DNA of 64,000 nucleotides from the NCBI GenBank assembly GCA_032622095.1, contig CP136067.1:78456705-78520704 (forward strand), read 5' to 3'. The position numbers and the translations under genes were made by a program. Shown here one piece after another: positions 32,346 through 44,762 of the stretch. Every line of letters starts with the position of its first letter. Within the stretch, counting starts at the first letter, position 1. The DNA comes from Siphonodentalium dalli. Taxonomy: Eukaryota > Mollusca > Scaphopoda > Gadilida > Siphonodentaliidae. The notes beneath the pieces were generated by a model. That model saw nothing but the letters and a program-made list of their open reading frames with translations, searched no databases and was not told the DNA's origin.

Positions 32346-32395
32346 TTTTGGTTCTACAATTGTGTTTGAAGCACGAAGAACCAACTACTGGTCGC

Positions 32396-32831
32396 TAGGC
32401 GTCTGATGACCCTGTGTGCGTTTCGCGCACATTTGTACCTATAAGTATTGACATAAGTTCATATTCGACTTATTTTATTCTGAAATACGCCAAGCCCATA
32501 GTGGACTTATACCCGCTATTCCGTTGCATGGCCCGGGCCACAACGAAAACACATAATGTAAAGAGCCTACATCTGGTCTGCAAATAGGTTCATATTGCAC
32601 TGAAATATTCATATATATTTGATTCCGAAATAGGCCCATAGCGAGTTAATTTAATACATGTGATTTTTTTTTGATTTATTTAATTAAATTGTTTTAATTA
32701 AAATATTGAAAAACTAACGGCCGGGTATCCCCCATGGTATCCAGATTCACAACACCAAATTTGGTTGAAATCGGTCTGTGGGTCTGGGAGAAAAATCTGA
32801 ACAGACAGACAGATCCTACTCTCTGTTATCT
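32396..32831 (-). mobile_element. Helitron family 2-like copy, 3' end not seen
   Basis: CCATGGTATCCAGATTCACA, then CACCAAATTTGGTTGAAATC, then GGGTCTGGGAGAAAAATC and GACAGATCCTACTC, correspond to 12630-12710. TGTGCGTTTCGCGCACATTT near 32417 corresponds to TGTGCACTTCAAGCACATTT at 12474. The hairpin and CTAG end are missing or too diverged. The 5' side abuts element M at 32832 but lacks the expected GA (minus TC), so this copy is broken there as well. Confidence 0.55.
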
Positions 32832-33305
32832 TCTATTATATATTTTGGAACTTCTGTCTGTCTGTGTGTCTTATAAACTCGAAAACTGCTCGACCGATCC
32901 GACGAATTTTGTATGTAGGCCGACTTTGATCCCGGGAACTATATGGGCGGGTCCAATTTCACGCGCGACCGTGTCCTTGACCATGACCTCGCCCATATAC
33001 GCTCATATATATAGGCATCTGTCTGGACCTCGACCGATCCGACTCGAGTTTGGTACGTATACGGGCCTACTTTAATCCCGGGAACAATATGGGCGGGTCC
33101 AATTTCACGTACGGTCGTGTCCTTGACCTTGACCTCGCTCATATAGGCATGTTTCTGGACCGATCGAACATTAGTTATTTTTACTTTTTCCTAATACTTT
33201 TCAACGTTGTTCGCTCAGTATCCCGACGCTGAATATTCTGCCCAGACGGGGGCGATCACAAAGAAATCCATAAATGGCCCGGACGAAGTCGGGCAGATCA
33301 GCTAG
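32832..33305 (+). mobile_element. Helitron family 1, element M, single copy
   Basis: 474 bp, beginning TCTATTATATATTTTGG and TCTGTCTGTCTGTGTG. The body is two subrepeats of about 130 bp (CCCGGGAAC.ATATGGGCGG, AATTTCACG, GTGTCCTTGACC.TGACCTCG). The end is CCCGGACGAAGTCGGG, CAGATCAG, CTAG at 33302-33305, then T. The base before the start is T, not the usual A. The short subrepeats differ from those of elements A-I, so this is another subfamily with the same termini. Confidence 0.8.
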
Positions 33306-33798
33306 TATATAATAAACATAAAAGAGTAGGGTTTATTTGTGATGTGCGCGAAGCGCACACAGGGGCCACATGCCCCTCCGGTTCTGAATAAAGTCTGCCG
33401 AAGACCTTCAGATGAATATTGATGCAATGCATGGGAATAAATAAATCTCATACATACATTTATAGAATTTTGCCTGCCCCGTTCTACTCTATATATATAA
33501 CTTGGGACACCGCAGACATCGAGCAAGTATAGAGAGGTATAAGGAATCAACATCCCATGCATGCAGTATGTATTAAACAAATAGGATGTAATTGAAATTG
33601 GTGAAGATATGTGTGTAGCAATCCGGATATCGCTTGTCATCTCTATGCATTGTTGCACATGTGTATTATACCGTGCGTGATTTGCCAGGAGGGATAAGGT
33701 AGGTAGATTTATACAAGAGCACTGATTTACATGTTTTATACTCTGAATGAAATGTTGGGTCTCTTCTGTTAGTTCTGATTTGTCAATTTTCGAAGTAT
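33306..33798. other. no gene; one perfect hairpin
   Basis: TGTGCGCGAAGCGCACA at about 33344-33360 is a perfect 7-bp-stem hairpin with a GAA loop, followed by GGGGCCACATGCCCC. In reverse it resembles 32405-32425, placing related sequence in opposite orientation on either side of element M. Confidence 0.5.
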
Positions 33799-33935
33799 CT
33801 GTGACATACGATGATATACACAGTGACCCTGTGACATACGATGATATACACAGTGACCATGTGACATACGATGATATACAGAGTGACCCTATTTATCTGT
33901 GACATACGATGATATACACAGTGACCCTATTTATC
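33799..33935 (+). repeat. 30-bp tandem repeat, four copies
   Basis: GTGACATACGATGATATACA starts at 33801, 33831, 33861 and 33899. The first three are spaced 30 bp apart; the third and fourth also share a CTATTTATCT extension. Confidence 0.9.
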
Positions 33936-36255
33936 TGGAGCGTTTCGTGCCGCCAGTTTATACATCGAAATAAGCCAGTGTATTGCGTGTTACTTCCACA
34001 ACTCCATAACAAAACAAAATTCAAAAATAAAATAAGATGCAATACATGTATGTGCCGACACACATATGATACAATGAAATTGAACATGTTCTAATTGAGT
34101 GCAATTCGCCAATATGTATATACTAATATTGTTGTATTTTCTTGGACCACTTCGCCGCATTTATGTTCCTCGTCAGAATGCACCACAAATAACTTATCTT
34201 CATTTTTGGGCGAAACAGAATTCAACCCGCGGTGGGCCATGTGTTGAACAACAATGGGATGTCATCGTCATTTTTTTAGCATCGTTCCTCCTAAAAGGCT
34301 GTCAATTCGTCATACCAAAAATGACACCAAGATTATCATATATAGATGAACCACTTTCTAAGAGCGGCGCCCATGTACATGCATGGCTATGCATGCACTT
34401 GGTACATATATAGGATTTATCCGCGCAATTGTGTGTGACTATATAATTGGCGAATTCCACATCACGAGAGCACCATTTATATTTTGTACATATAGTCCAA
34501 CCACAAGATTGTACATATAATAATAATATTCAATAGTCGTTTACATCGTGTGTGTATCAAACTAACGTTCTTACAACAACATATCGTGCGGATGTATGCA
34601 TGCTCCTCGTATATATACAATGGAGGTTATTAACGATATACAGAGCTGCAAGCCGCTCTTTAACTTTAACGCGAATAGCCCAAAAATGGGCGCTCCTTAT
34701 TCTCTTTAGTATTCCAACCGACTCGACCCGACTTCTCTAAATTCCATTAATTGTTTATTTATCCATCTGTATAGACCCCCGCAACCGGTCCGAGATGTAA
34801 CATGTTGCTAGCAAACTACCAAATTAAGGGATCTTGTTTATTAAGTACGATATATGCATCGGTGTCAGTGAATCGGGGCGCACTAAAATAATTATAAATA
34901 GCTAACTAAACTAATTATAAAGTCTTCAGTGTGATCCCAGTTGTACGTGGGGAAAAACTGCATCGGATACATTTCGCATATAATGAACAACTATATATTG
35001 ATAATAATTACGAATAGTCACTATAGAATGTGTGTTCTTTCTATCAGTTGTCGTTTTACCATATCCATAAATTATATTTCATTTCACGTGACTATCTGAG
35101 CCTAATCCACGCTTGTTATTGGTTGCATGACATTCACTATTTTCGATAGTTGCGTCCCCAACACGACAGTGCGCTTCATAATGTTAGGACACCCATGCAC
35201 TATCGCTGGGGGGAAATCCAGAAATCTATAATAGCATGCATGCTATTCCGGGGAGGTAATTTGAAAATCATCTCCTCGCTAGGAAAGTTCACAGTTTTCT
35301 CCGAAATGTCTTCGTAATCAACAACTATATAGAGCGCAATAAATGATCATAAAGGTACTCAATCCGACCAGACGGTCCCATGTCATCAAGATACAACAAC
35401 AACGACAACGACAACAACATTTCTTCAAAATACGCTTTAGTTAAGAGAATCAATTAATTGCAAAAAATAATGGTATCAAATTTCCCAAAAAGTTTTATTT
35501 TTCAACATTTTTTGTTCAACGAAATATGGCCGTATTATCACTTGAGTATCACGAAATTTGGCCGTAGTACCACTTAATTTTAGAAGTCATGTAAGGAAGG
35601 GCACTGCACGCGGGATTTGCATGCAGTCGATGAATCTACCACGCGCGGACTATAACTATAATCACGAAAAGCAGAATGATGCCACTTACTGCGAGTGTTA
35701 AGCATTTTGAATGGGACTATTTTATCACAAACGGACTCGCAGTCGTCAATTGTGCGAAAACGTTGATTTACGACTACCATTAGCTATTCGTAATGCTTAG
35801 TATAGTAGTAATCAGTTTTAACTTTAAGATGCGAAAGATGTCTATTGATGTCGAATTTGACGTTGGCAAGTCGAATATTTGTCGCTGAAACAGGCATTCT
35901 GATTGACCAAGAGCTGCTAACTTTAGATTTCGATTCACCAGCATCGGCAGCTGAAGCGTGCACACATTTTGAATGGAGCACGGTATCATTGACAACGAGC
36001 GTAAATTACGTAACCGCACTGCTAGGTGCCGCTTAATCGAGTCAACCGGGACGTTGTTTTATATAGACGCGGTTAACAGGAAGCTATACTGGTGTTGTTA
36101 TGGGTAACCACAAGGAATTCACGTATCAATATATTTGATGCATCGCAAAAAGGATATCTCATTTCGTAGCATGTAATGTCGATACAAATCCCTTTGGTGC
36201 AGTTTCTTTTAAATTTCTTGGTGGACTGAATTGGAATAGATAAACTAACCCTGTT
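33936..36255. other. no supported gene
   Basis: Frames of 60-104 codons occur on both strands (for example 34099-34413 plus and 35580-36019 minus) with no recognisable motif. CATTTTGAATGG occurs at 35703 and 35967 in a loosely similar context, hinting at an old duplication. An ACAACAACGACAACGACAAC tract lies at about 35393. Confidence 0.4.
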
Positions 36256-36752
36256 TCGAATCAAGCCAGCTCGCTCACAAAGTGTTTTCATGCTCGAATC
36301 AAGCCAGCTCGCTCACAAAGTGTTTTCATGCTCGAATCAAGCCGGCTCGCTCACAAACTGTTTTCATGCTCGAATCAAGCCGGTTCGCTCACAAACTGTT
36401 TTCATGCTCGAATCAAGCCGGCTCGCTCACAAACAGTTTTCATGCTCGAATCAAGCCGGCTCGCTCACAAACTGTATTCACGCTCGAATCAAGGCGGTTC
36501 GCTCACAACCTGTTTTCATGCTCGAATCAAGCCGGCTCGCTCACAAACTGTATTCATGCTCGAATCAAGCCGGCTCGCTCACAAACTGCATTCATACTCG
36601 AATCAAGCCGTTCGCTCACAAACTTTTTTCATACTCGAATCAAGCCGGCTCGCTCACAAACTGTATTCATGCTCGAATCAAGCCGGCTCGCTCACAAACT
36701 GTATTCATGCTCGAATCAAGCCGGCTCGCTCACAACCTGTGTTCATGCTCGA
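36256..36752 (+). repeat. 38-bp satellite, about 13 copies
   Basis: The unit reads GCTCGAATCAAGCCGGCTCG then CTCACAAACTGTTTTCAT, repeated head to tail with no spacers. Variants are a CCAGCTCG start in the first two copies, a CGGTTCG variant, and a 1-2 bp deletion near 36608. As 38 is not a multiple of three, all three + frames cycle through the same 38-residue sequence and none has a stop, giving three overlapping frames of 163-170 codons. This is a tandem repeat with no gene evidence. Confidence 0.95.
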
Positions 36753-38193
36753 ATCCTCGAATATCCAACTCAACAGAGTAAGTTTATTTCCTAAATATAG
36801 AGCGAAGAGATACAATTGAAAAAGACTACCGTATATCGCCCGCGCTGTCAGTCACAACAACTATCATCATCCTGGCAACCCCTAGCGTAGATGTGATGAT
36901 TAATGCATATATTTATATTACTAACATAATTGTGTACACGTTTGGCGATAAGAGATAGATGAGAGTAGATATGGTCCATGTTCCTGAATTAATTTCATTA
37001 AAGAGAGATGGGTAAATATATGTCACGAATTAGTAAATTGTGATATTAAGTCAGGTTACTGTCGATGTTGTTTCTACAATGTGTACAAGAGTCGTTGCAA
37101 TTTGCACTCAGTCGGTTTATTTGTGTATTTAGATTTGGTCGTCGACCTATTCCCGAGATGTGTGCAACACGTGTCTGGTCGGGGTCCATTCGCCGTTACC
37201 ACATTTATCTGCAAATTATTCATCATCTACATCTGCCAATTTGTAATATTCGATAATGAATAATAATCCAAAACCACATACAACAGGTTAAACACCGCGA
37301 GGTTCGTAACGATGAGACTCGTGTGATGCACCAAAGGCTTCCTAACGATCCCCGTCCCGTGGTCCATTCACTCCGACCCTTTATACATATCCCTGGTTTT
37401 ACAAGTGGCTGTTCTAAGCCTTGAGATTCACTGTAGTACCGACCCGATGCTCCCAGCAGGGCACTGACAGCCAATATATCACTCTAGGATGCTTCGGTGG
37501 TCGACTTTTTATCCCCGTTCTTTGATGTGGAAAAAATTTACATATTTAAACTGCGGCGTTTGTCAGAAACAAAATTTGCGTTGGATTCCCATTTTTCAAT
37601 GTTAGTCGCACATTTAAAACACATATATTAAAAAGATTCTTTCATGCAGATAGCAACATATGAGTTCATATCCTCTACATTTGAAGGCTGCGTCGCGGGT
37701 TCATTCGGGTCTGGTTACCGTCATGCCGCTGTGATAGCAAATGGCCGACAACGAACCCTGAAACACAACGGAAGCATCTCAATAAAGCTGGCATTTCCAG
37801 CGACGTCTTGTTCTCCCCGCACTACCAACGGCTCGTAAAATATGATACCGGGACCCATTTGTTCACAAAACAGGATCCAAATGAGAGAATAAGCCAGGTT
37901 TATCGAATACTAATCACTCAGTTAATATTTTGCCGTCAGTAAGGTTAGATTAAAGCTAATGGTTGAGGGTTGTTACCAAAACACGGACGGGAGAATGAAT
38001 AATCACCCTACACACATTAGACCACGTTAACGACATTAGGTTTCAGCCCATTTCTTTCCGTAAGTTGATTTATTACCTGATTCGGGGGTTTTCTAAACGA
38101 TATATAACAAATTTCGTCACATAGAACAGGCTTATAAAGGGAACGGACTGGACGCGTTTAACTAGCGTCAAAGTACAGTACTGCAGTTCTCAG
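36753..38193. other. no supported gene; GC-richer islands
   Basis: GC-richer patches at 37300-37480 and 37650-37840 stand out from the background. The second follows a fair acceptor (TTCTTTCATGCAG at 37637-37649) and stays open to 37838, but has no good donor and no recognised motif. Confidence 0.4.
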
Positions 38194-38428
38194 AATATGT
38201 ATTTCTGTGTTCTGGCTTAATGCACAACTGGAGAGTATTTGGCATACGGAAAAGTATTCAGATATGCTACAGTTATATTCGTTGGCCAGAGCTTATCCGC
38301 CGAGGCAGTTTCTAATTGTTAAATGGTACGGCACGATTCGCCCGGCGGAGGTAGCTATTTATCGTACTCAGAACCAGTTATATGGCACAGTGACTAAAGC
38401 GTGGATACACGTATTTACTCAGTCGAAG
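38194..38428 (+). CDS. candidate internal exon, unknown protein
   Basis: An open frame of about 78 codons (with LESIWHTEKYSDMLQLYSLA and KAWIHVFTQSK) lies between an acceptor-like CTGCAGTTCTCAG (ending 38193) and a strong donor-like CGAAG|GTGAGT (38429). The 235-bp length suits an animal exon. Composition is richer in GC than the flanks (GCCGAGGCAG, CGCCCGGCGGAGG). I recognise no domain, and no partner exon could be linked, so this may be a chance frame or a relic of a mobile-element protein. Confidence 0.22.
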
Positions 38429-38459
38429 GTGAGTGGATTGTATTTTAAAGAACGCTGAG

Positions 38460-40539
38460 TGTCTAGAATTACTGCTGAGTTCTTTTGTACATGGGACCGT
38501 AGATGTTGAAAAACGATTTGGGAGGTGACAATTTCAAACATCAGAAACTTTTTTTTGGTTCTGGAATACATTGTTATTCGCCACTGAACTCGGGCTTAAA
38601 TGTTGAGCAGCAATAACAACTTTTGAAAAATGCCAATATAAATTGGTATTTTATTTGGTGAAAAAACATTAATTAAGTTTGGGGTTATGGTTTTCTCACA
38701 AAACCACATTGACTTTTGACCAATACGTGACTGGACTCGAACATGTACCTATATATGCATGCATTATCCGTTTGTTTGAACTTCCTTGAATGTATTCCAA
38801 GTACCCATGAAACATGAACATTGGATGTCAAGTATTGTGACTTCAGCCATGCCTTATTTGCTGAGCTCGTTTATTTGGATACGATCTCCGTTTTCCATAT
38901 AGCACCGCCACATATACACACATACGACAGCGTCTTATGAAGGCAATGTCACATATTAACTTTTTCAAATGTATTTATCGGTTTGTTCTGAACTTGCACA
39001 TTCATTAACTGTGATATGTTCGAATAATAATTGGGACCACATTATATCAATCGATCTAAACTGGGGAAATATATCAAGTATACCGGAATCACATTCTAAT
39101 ACTTCGAATCCTGTAAAACGGTTGAGTTAGAAGTTTTTAAATGGATAGTGTCGCATAATATTTTCCTCGTGTCATACGGTCTTAGAATACAAAAATCGAT
39201 GTAATCACAATATATACATTAATGCGGAAAACACAAATATTAGACACAGCTTACATACTTGCGATGAAGTGATTTCTAGCTATGATATATCTTTTTTAGT
39301 ATAATTTTCAATCCATTGTCATGGTACATTCCCAAGTTATAAAAATGCATCAGCTGTTTTTAACTTTCCACGATGGAGTCAGACAAGCGTTGTGTATTTG
39401 TCATTGTATTAAGAACAAAACGATGACAAAGAACGCTCTCAGTTACTGCATACTATAACTATATTTTTTTTTCTGAGACGCTTATTTCTATGACGTCATT
39501 TAGTTGTTCCAATTCATATATAGTCAGTGCGTCAGCATTTCACATATTTGTCTTAAATATGTTGGCCCGTAACGTGACAAAAATCATTTACTTGTCAGTT
39601 GCACTGTCATTAAAATTCGTGAATGACTAAAACAGTGATAACCATTTTCAGATTTCATTGACGACTGGTGTTCCTTTGCGTAACTCTTGTTGATTATTAT
39701 ACAACACATGTTCCATAGAATTGGAAAACGCTCTAAGTTGTGAAATGAATAAGTTTATCCCGTCACGTCAATTAACCGCATCTATATATATATATATATG
39801 TTTCTTGCCGCATTTCTCCACGTAGATGGACTCCAGTTTGGAGTAAATATCCGCATTATATCCAGTATATATTATATATATATATTTAATTTGTTGTCCC
39901 TTAAAAACGCAGATATAGTTTTCAAAATATAGTTGGTGGTTTATGTAAAGCCACTTATGCGTTTCTGTCCGCATTAAACATTTCAATCTTTTGAACAACA
40001 AAAGGGGCGCACTATATATTTTTACAGATTTTGAACGTGTACGCAGTCGGAACCTAAAAGCTTTGCGAATATGTGAATATGCTTCAAGTTAGACATATTT
40101 TGGTTTGGCTTTTACAGATATTAACGTCATTGAATTCACACAGACATAATTCATATATATTTTATTATATTTTTGCGTATGTCGAAGTTTAATTTCGAAC
40201 AAAGCTGTACTGGACAGCTGTATATGCCTGGACTATTTCCACTCACACGAGCCGTGTCACGGGGCGTGGATCTGCTGTCTGACAAGGACTACCCCCTCCC
40301 AGAAAAACGTTCGTATATGTCTCATTTATCAGAATGTTTCATCTGTATCAATGTAATTTCTCCTTGTATATTATAAAACATGTCTCGCCCTCGACCATCT
40401 AGTTTACGAATGTCCAGTACATGTAGCTCGCCCATTAACCCTGTATTTTTTGTGACGATAAGATGAGAGATGTGACCTGTAGGATGTTCTAAAGGAAAGT
40501 GTTGACGGACGCATGCATGACATGCATGCACTTGAATAT
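38460..40539. other. no gene seen
   Basis: AT-rich DNA. TA runs lie at 39782-39798 and 39867-39885. AACGCTCT-type phrases occur at about 39432 and 39728. Confidence 0.45.
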
Positions 40540-41060
40540 GTCAAGTCGAGCTACAAATGGGCGGACCGCACCCATATTAAATTTTGACCAACATATTCGT
40601 GTCAGTAAGCCATATACCAAATTTGAAAACAACCAGATAATTAAATAAAAAATAATCGGTAAATTCTAAGTATAGAAAGGGCATAACTCCGGTCGAAATG
40701 GGTGGACAAAACCCAAGTTAGAATTTGCCCTATATTTTCATGTGAGCAAGTCATATGCAAAATTTGAAAGCAATCAGGTATCTAACATCATCATCCCGAA
40801 ACCAAAATATTCGGAAAAGGGGCAATAACTCCGGTAAAATGGATGGACCGCATGCACCCATATTCAAATTTGACCTATATATGTTCATGTCAGTAATCAA
40901 TACACAAATAGTGATAACAATCGGATAACTAAAATTAAAGTTATCTTCTCCAAAACAACATAATCGGAAAATATTAAGTCGACAAGGACCATAACTCTGG
41001 TAAAACGTGTTGCTCTCTCATAAAATCGAATTTATCTCTGTCGTAAATCATAAGTGGACC
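40540..41060 (+). repeat. diverged tandem repeat of about 140 bp
   Basis: Three to four old units repeat the order GGACCGCACCCATATT.AAATTTGACC, TCATGTCAGTAA, a CAAATTTGAAA.CAATC phrase, AATCGGAAAA and GGGCATAACTCCGGT (about 40677, 40817, 40988). It contains no coding frame. Confidence 0.65.
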
Positions 41061-41519
41061 AGCTTTTATTGGAGTCCAGAACGGCGAAGAAAGACGGATA
41101 CTTTGTGTTCATTCTTCATAATAAATCTAAATTTCTCATAATTCGTCATATCTGACAAATGAGGGAACTTCGTCATTATGTACTTAAACTGTGATTCACG
41201 AATACCTACCTATATGTAGGCCATGAACGTAAATTATATACATCGCTGTATACATTCTGACATAAAATGAAATTCTGTCTCAATTTGTTTCCAATTACAC
41301 ACAGTACGCAATCCATATGTATCGAACTATCTTGATCATCGGAACGTGAGAAATCATGTTGACCTAATCAGACGTAATCACTAAAAGCGATCAGCAGAAT
41401 AATTGGGCGCGCTTTTCAAAGTCCAGCCGAATTGCACTGAAGCCATACAGTCATTTATACCGACCACATTATCGCTGCTAATTGCTTGGCAACATTATAA
41501 TGGACTGATTTAATGTGCT
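41061..41519. other. no gene seen
   Basis: Low-complexity AT-rich DNA upstream of the LINE fragment, with no repeat identified. Confidence 0.4.
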
Positions 41520-43060
41520 GCGTGGGCTAGTCTAAAATTCTCGGCAGATTTTGTGAAAATAAATATGAATACACTCAGCTTTTTATGGGAATAAATCAAG
41601 ATTACGATATGTTGTATTTCACCGAAACCCGCATCGATGCAGCATATCCCAGCAGTATTATACAGCTTGGTGGGTTCTCTGATCCTGTGAGATATGACGG
41701 TTCGAGCCATGGAGGAGTAATCGCGGTTTATTGTGATGATCATCTCGTCTTCGAGTGTATACCCTCTCTCGAATTCGATTATTCAACGCTGTGGTTGAAG
41801 ATGAATTCCAGTGCCTCCCGCTATCTATTGTGTTTCTCGTATCGTTCTGATCAATATTATACTGAGAGGTACTGGGAGCTGATTGCCCAGTCCATATCGA
41901 ATGCATTTGACTTTAATATCACTATGATTCTAACTGCATGGCTAGAAACTATCTCGTTTTAAAGTCTGCGAAACGTCATTGAAATCACCAACCAGAGTTA
42001 CCTCGACAACATCGCATTGTGGATGACAATGTTACATGTCAATCCGAAGTGATTGACTTTCGGAGATCCATATTAGATCACCGTGCGGTCATTTCGGTAA
42101 TTAAAATATGACTCCAAAATAATGTCCCCTTCTCTCGGCTTGTCAGGATTTATGACAGAGGCAATTTAGAAGAAGATATAAGCTCATTTAGGACCCAGAG
42201 TGGCTACACCCTATATATCGAAACAGCACCCGACATATAGACCCCGCGACTGATATATTTACCTCCAAATTTATCGAATTTATATGGACCAAACTGTGCC
42301 CCAATCAAAAGTATTGATAAGACATAAAGACAAAAATTGGTTCACTTCAGAAATGAGAACGATAATTCGGAAAAGAGATAGACTGCGATTGATGAGAGAG
42401 GCAATTTAGTATTTGATGACCACACAAAGCGGCCATGCTCAACGGTGCAATTCATCACCAATATTCACCCACAAATGTAGTAACATAACAAACACTGAAA
42501 TCACTATCGATGACATAATTTCTGCTATTGGGACCTTGAAACCTAGTAAGATATCTAGTCACGGTGAATTACAGTTAAAATGATCCAATATATACAAGCC
42601 CAGTCATAGCCACCCCCTTAAAGCGATATTTAAAAAATCGTTCGAGCTTTGTGTATTCCCACCACAGTGGAAGCAGGCACATGCATGTTATCCCTATAAT
42701 TACAAGAACAATGACAAAAAATCCCTTACTCGTATGTACTTGCTTTTTTTAGTGCTAACCATGCATCACTTGATGACTACGCGTAAACTATTTGAAGATC
42801 TGGATAGAGTTTCTTATTGGTCGAAAAAATGGTTGGTTACCCTTTGCGAGTCATAGACTACTTCAGAAATGAGGCCCACTTCAAATCGAGTTTCATTCCA
42901 TCCACGATCGCTGAATGGAATCTATCATGCAAAACCACTACCGACAACAACAAACTTGATGACCCCTCATCAGAACCAACCAACGACGAAATCATAAGTA
43001 ACATCTATAGAACATTATGTAAAAAACCAAAACGTGACCATTGTCTGAAAAATATTTCTT
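41520..43060 (+). pseudogene. decayed CR1/L2-like LINE (EN plus partial RT)
   Basis: This is a non-LTR retrotransposon polyprotein in pieces. 41585-41962 encodes an AP-endonuclease-like N-terminus: YFTETRIDA, then HGGVIAVYCDD and TLWLKMN, then LLCFSYRSDQYY, the expected order for this domain. A frame shift follows the TETRID-bearing segment, and the DH catalytic pair appears in RSILDHRAVISVIK (about 42060-42105). 42499-42705 resembles the start of the reverse transcriptase: ITIDDIISAIGTLKPSKISS, an internal stop, then FKKSFELCVFPPQWKQAHA. The central palm with its YADD-type motif is missing. The thumb follows in DLDRVSYWSKKWLVT (about 42795-42840), then the C-terminal phrase FKSSFIPSTIAEWN (about 42880-42920). 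It is clearly dead: at least two stops, several frame shifts and a large deletion. Domain calls rest on pattern memory, not alignment. Confidence 0.75.
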
Positions 43061-44671
43061 GTTTGTTGTGGTGCACTTCAGTGCAACACTAAATGTGCGC
43101 CTGTTTGGACAGTACAATAATTTATCTCATCGACAGACCGTTTCTCATATTTATCATAAATCTCAAATTATAGTTTCTCTTATCCCCCCCCCCAACTGCA
43201 CGCAAGAGCATAGCCTCCCCAATAGCCACACTTAAACAGCACATTCTGCAATAAACCCGAATTAAAACCATCATTTATACTTATATTTATTAGCAACCGA
43301 TGCCAGGGGAGAGGATCTCCGATAAGTTCAGGAAATTTGTGCTCCGATCATCTGTGTCCATATTATATATTGTGGGTTACAAAAGATATGTTCAAATCAA
43401 ATCAATCATGCTGGCAAATTTGATGATGAAGATTATAAGTCGCGTTAATACTATACAGGAAACCATAAACTATATATCGTGTGTGATTTGGGCGCCCGAC
43501 CAAAACTCAAACTATGATAAAACAGCCCCTTTTACAAGACGATATCAGACTATCAAAATATTATTCCACGAATGGGCTCAAAGTTGTATCTCATTATTTT
43601 CTGGCTCCATAAACTTTCAATAATTGCATGGCTTGATAGTGTAAATCGCACGGGACATATACTCGAATATTGAATTCGGCCGGTGTTCATACGAGTCTGC
43701 TTCACTGTCAACTATATGCCTTGTACTAAATTCAATTCATTTTTATTCTGATCGTCATAATATAGACATTTCAGAATATGCTGTATTCGACGGTGTATAA
43801 ATACGCGTTCACTACCGCTTCTAGCGATTGGACGGAGTGTATATAGGGTTCCTACTTGTGTATCCTTGGTAACTATGTACTACGTAAATATCCCTTTGTA
43901 TCATGTAGATGGGGCTAGATGTCGATGTTGTTACTTGTAATACATATGAACGACCAAATACAAGTTACAATAAAACAGGTTGAAAGCAATGAAAATGTTG
44001 AATTGTTGACACGAAGCTGTTTTTAATCCTCCACATCTGTTGAATATAGGCAAGCGGGACATACTACGGAATTTTGCTGGTTTTATGATTACATCTAATC
44101 ATACCGAGGTGTTATGGATTCGATTACATCACAAACTTTATCAGCTAGTCCAAGACACCCCCGTTTTGGACATTTATATGTGATCATATATCTCGAACAA
44201 GCAACCGATGAACAACTGAAAAGTTGTTGGTCAACACGAGTCACAATGTCATGGCATCCATGCACAATCACAACATTACCACAATGTTGTTATACACAGT
44301 AAACAACTTTCGATTGACTATATAGAAATGAGTGATGTCCGCCCGTCCCTCGGTTGAGCCGTCCGTCCGAAACATTTGTTTATCAGAGTATGTGGTTTAT
44401 TCACATTAAAATACAGGTCAAGTTATGCCCATTTTTCGTTTGTTGTCCACCACGGAGGTTTCGTATTGCGTCCATATTGAAACGCGTAATTGGAAAAGAT
44501 AACTGTTTTATGCAATAAAATGGTGCCTAGGTGTCGCTTACCATATGTTCCACATCAGTCGGTGAGTATCGCTACTCATGTCTATTGGCTACTTACCCTA
44601 AATGCAAAAATTGTCTCACATTAAATTACCAGAGTACTACGACTTGTATCCTGCAAAATCTCGTCTAACGC
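43061..44671. other. no supported gene; possible LINE 3' remnant
   Basis: 43061-43240 may continue the LINE C-terminus in another frame (FVVVHFSATLNVRLF), but the match is weak. A C-tract lies at 43185-43193. The 107-codon + frame at 43300-43623 has no recognised motif. Confidence 0.35.
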
Positions 44672-44762
44672 ATGGCTATATATACTAAGGAAATTTAACT
44701 GTAACAGTTATAAACACAGTGTGTGAGCAAATCTTTATAAATTCCCTTAGTATATACAGCCA
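44672..44762. mobile_element. foldback MITE
   Basis: GGCTATATATACTAAGGAAA at 44674 pairs with TTCCCTTAGTATATACAGCC ending at 44762, with about 45 bp between the arms. Two mismatches. No coding content. Confidence 0.65.

Noticed and set aside
33306-33361. Hairpin TGTGCGCGAAGCGCACA near CTAG as a possible further Helitron end
   Set aside because: The nearest CTAG is about 40 bases away and belongs to element M; spacing does not fit a Helitron terminus.
36282-36819. Three overlapping + frames of 163-170 codons
   Set aside because: All arise from the 38-bp satellite; the same peptide appears in each frame.
37650-37838. GC-richer frame after an acceptor-like TTCTTTCATGCAG
   Set aside because: No acceptable donor and no recognised motif; weaker than the other exon candidates.
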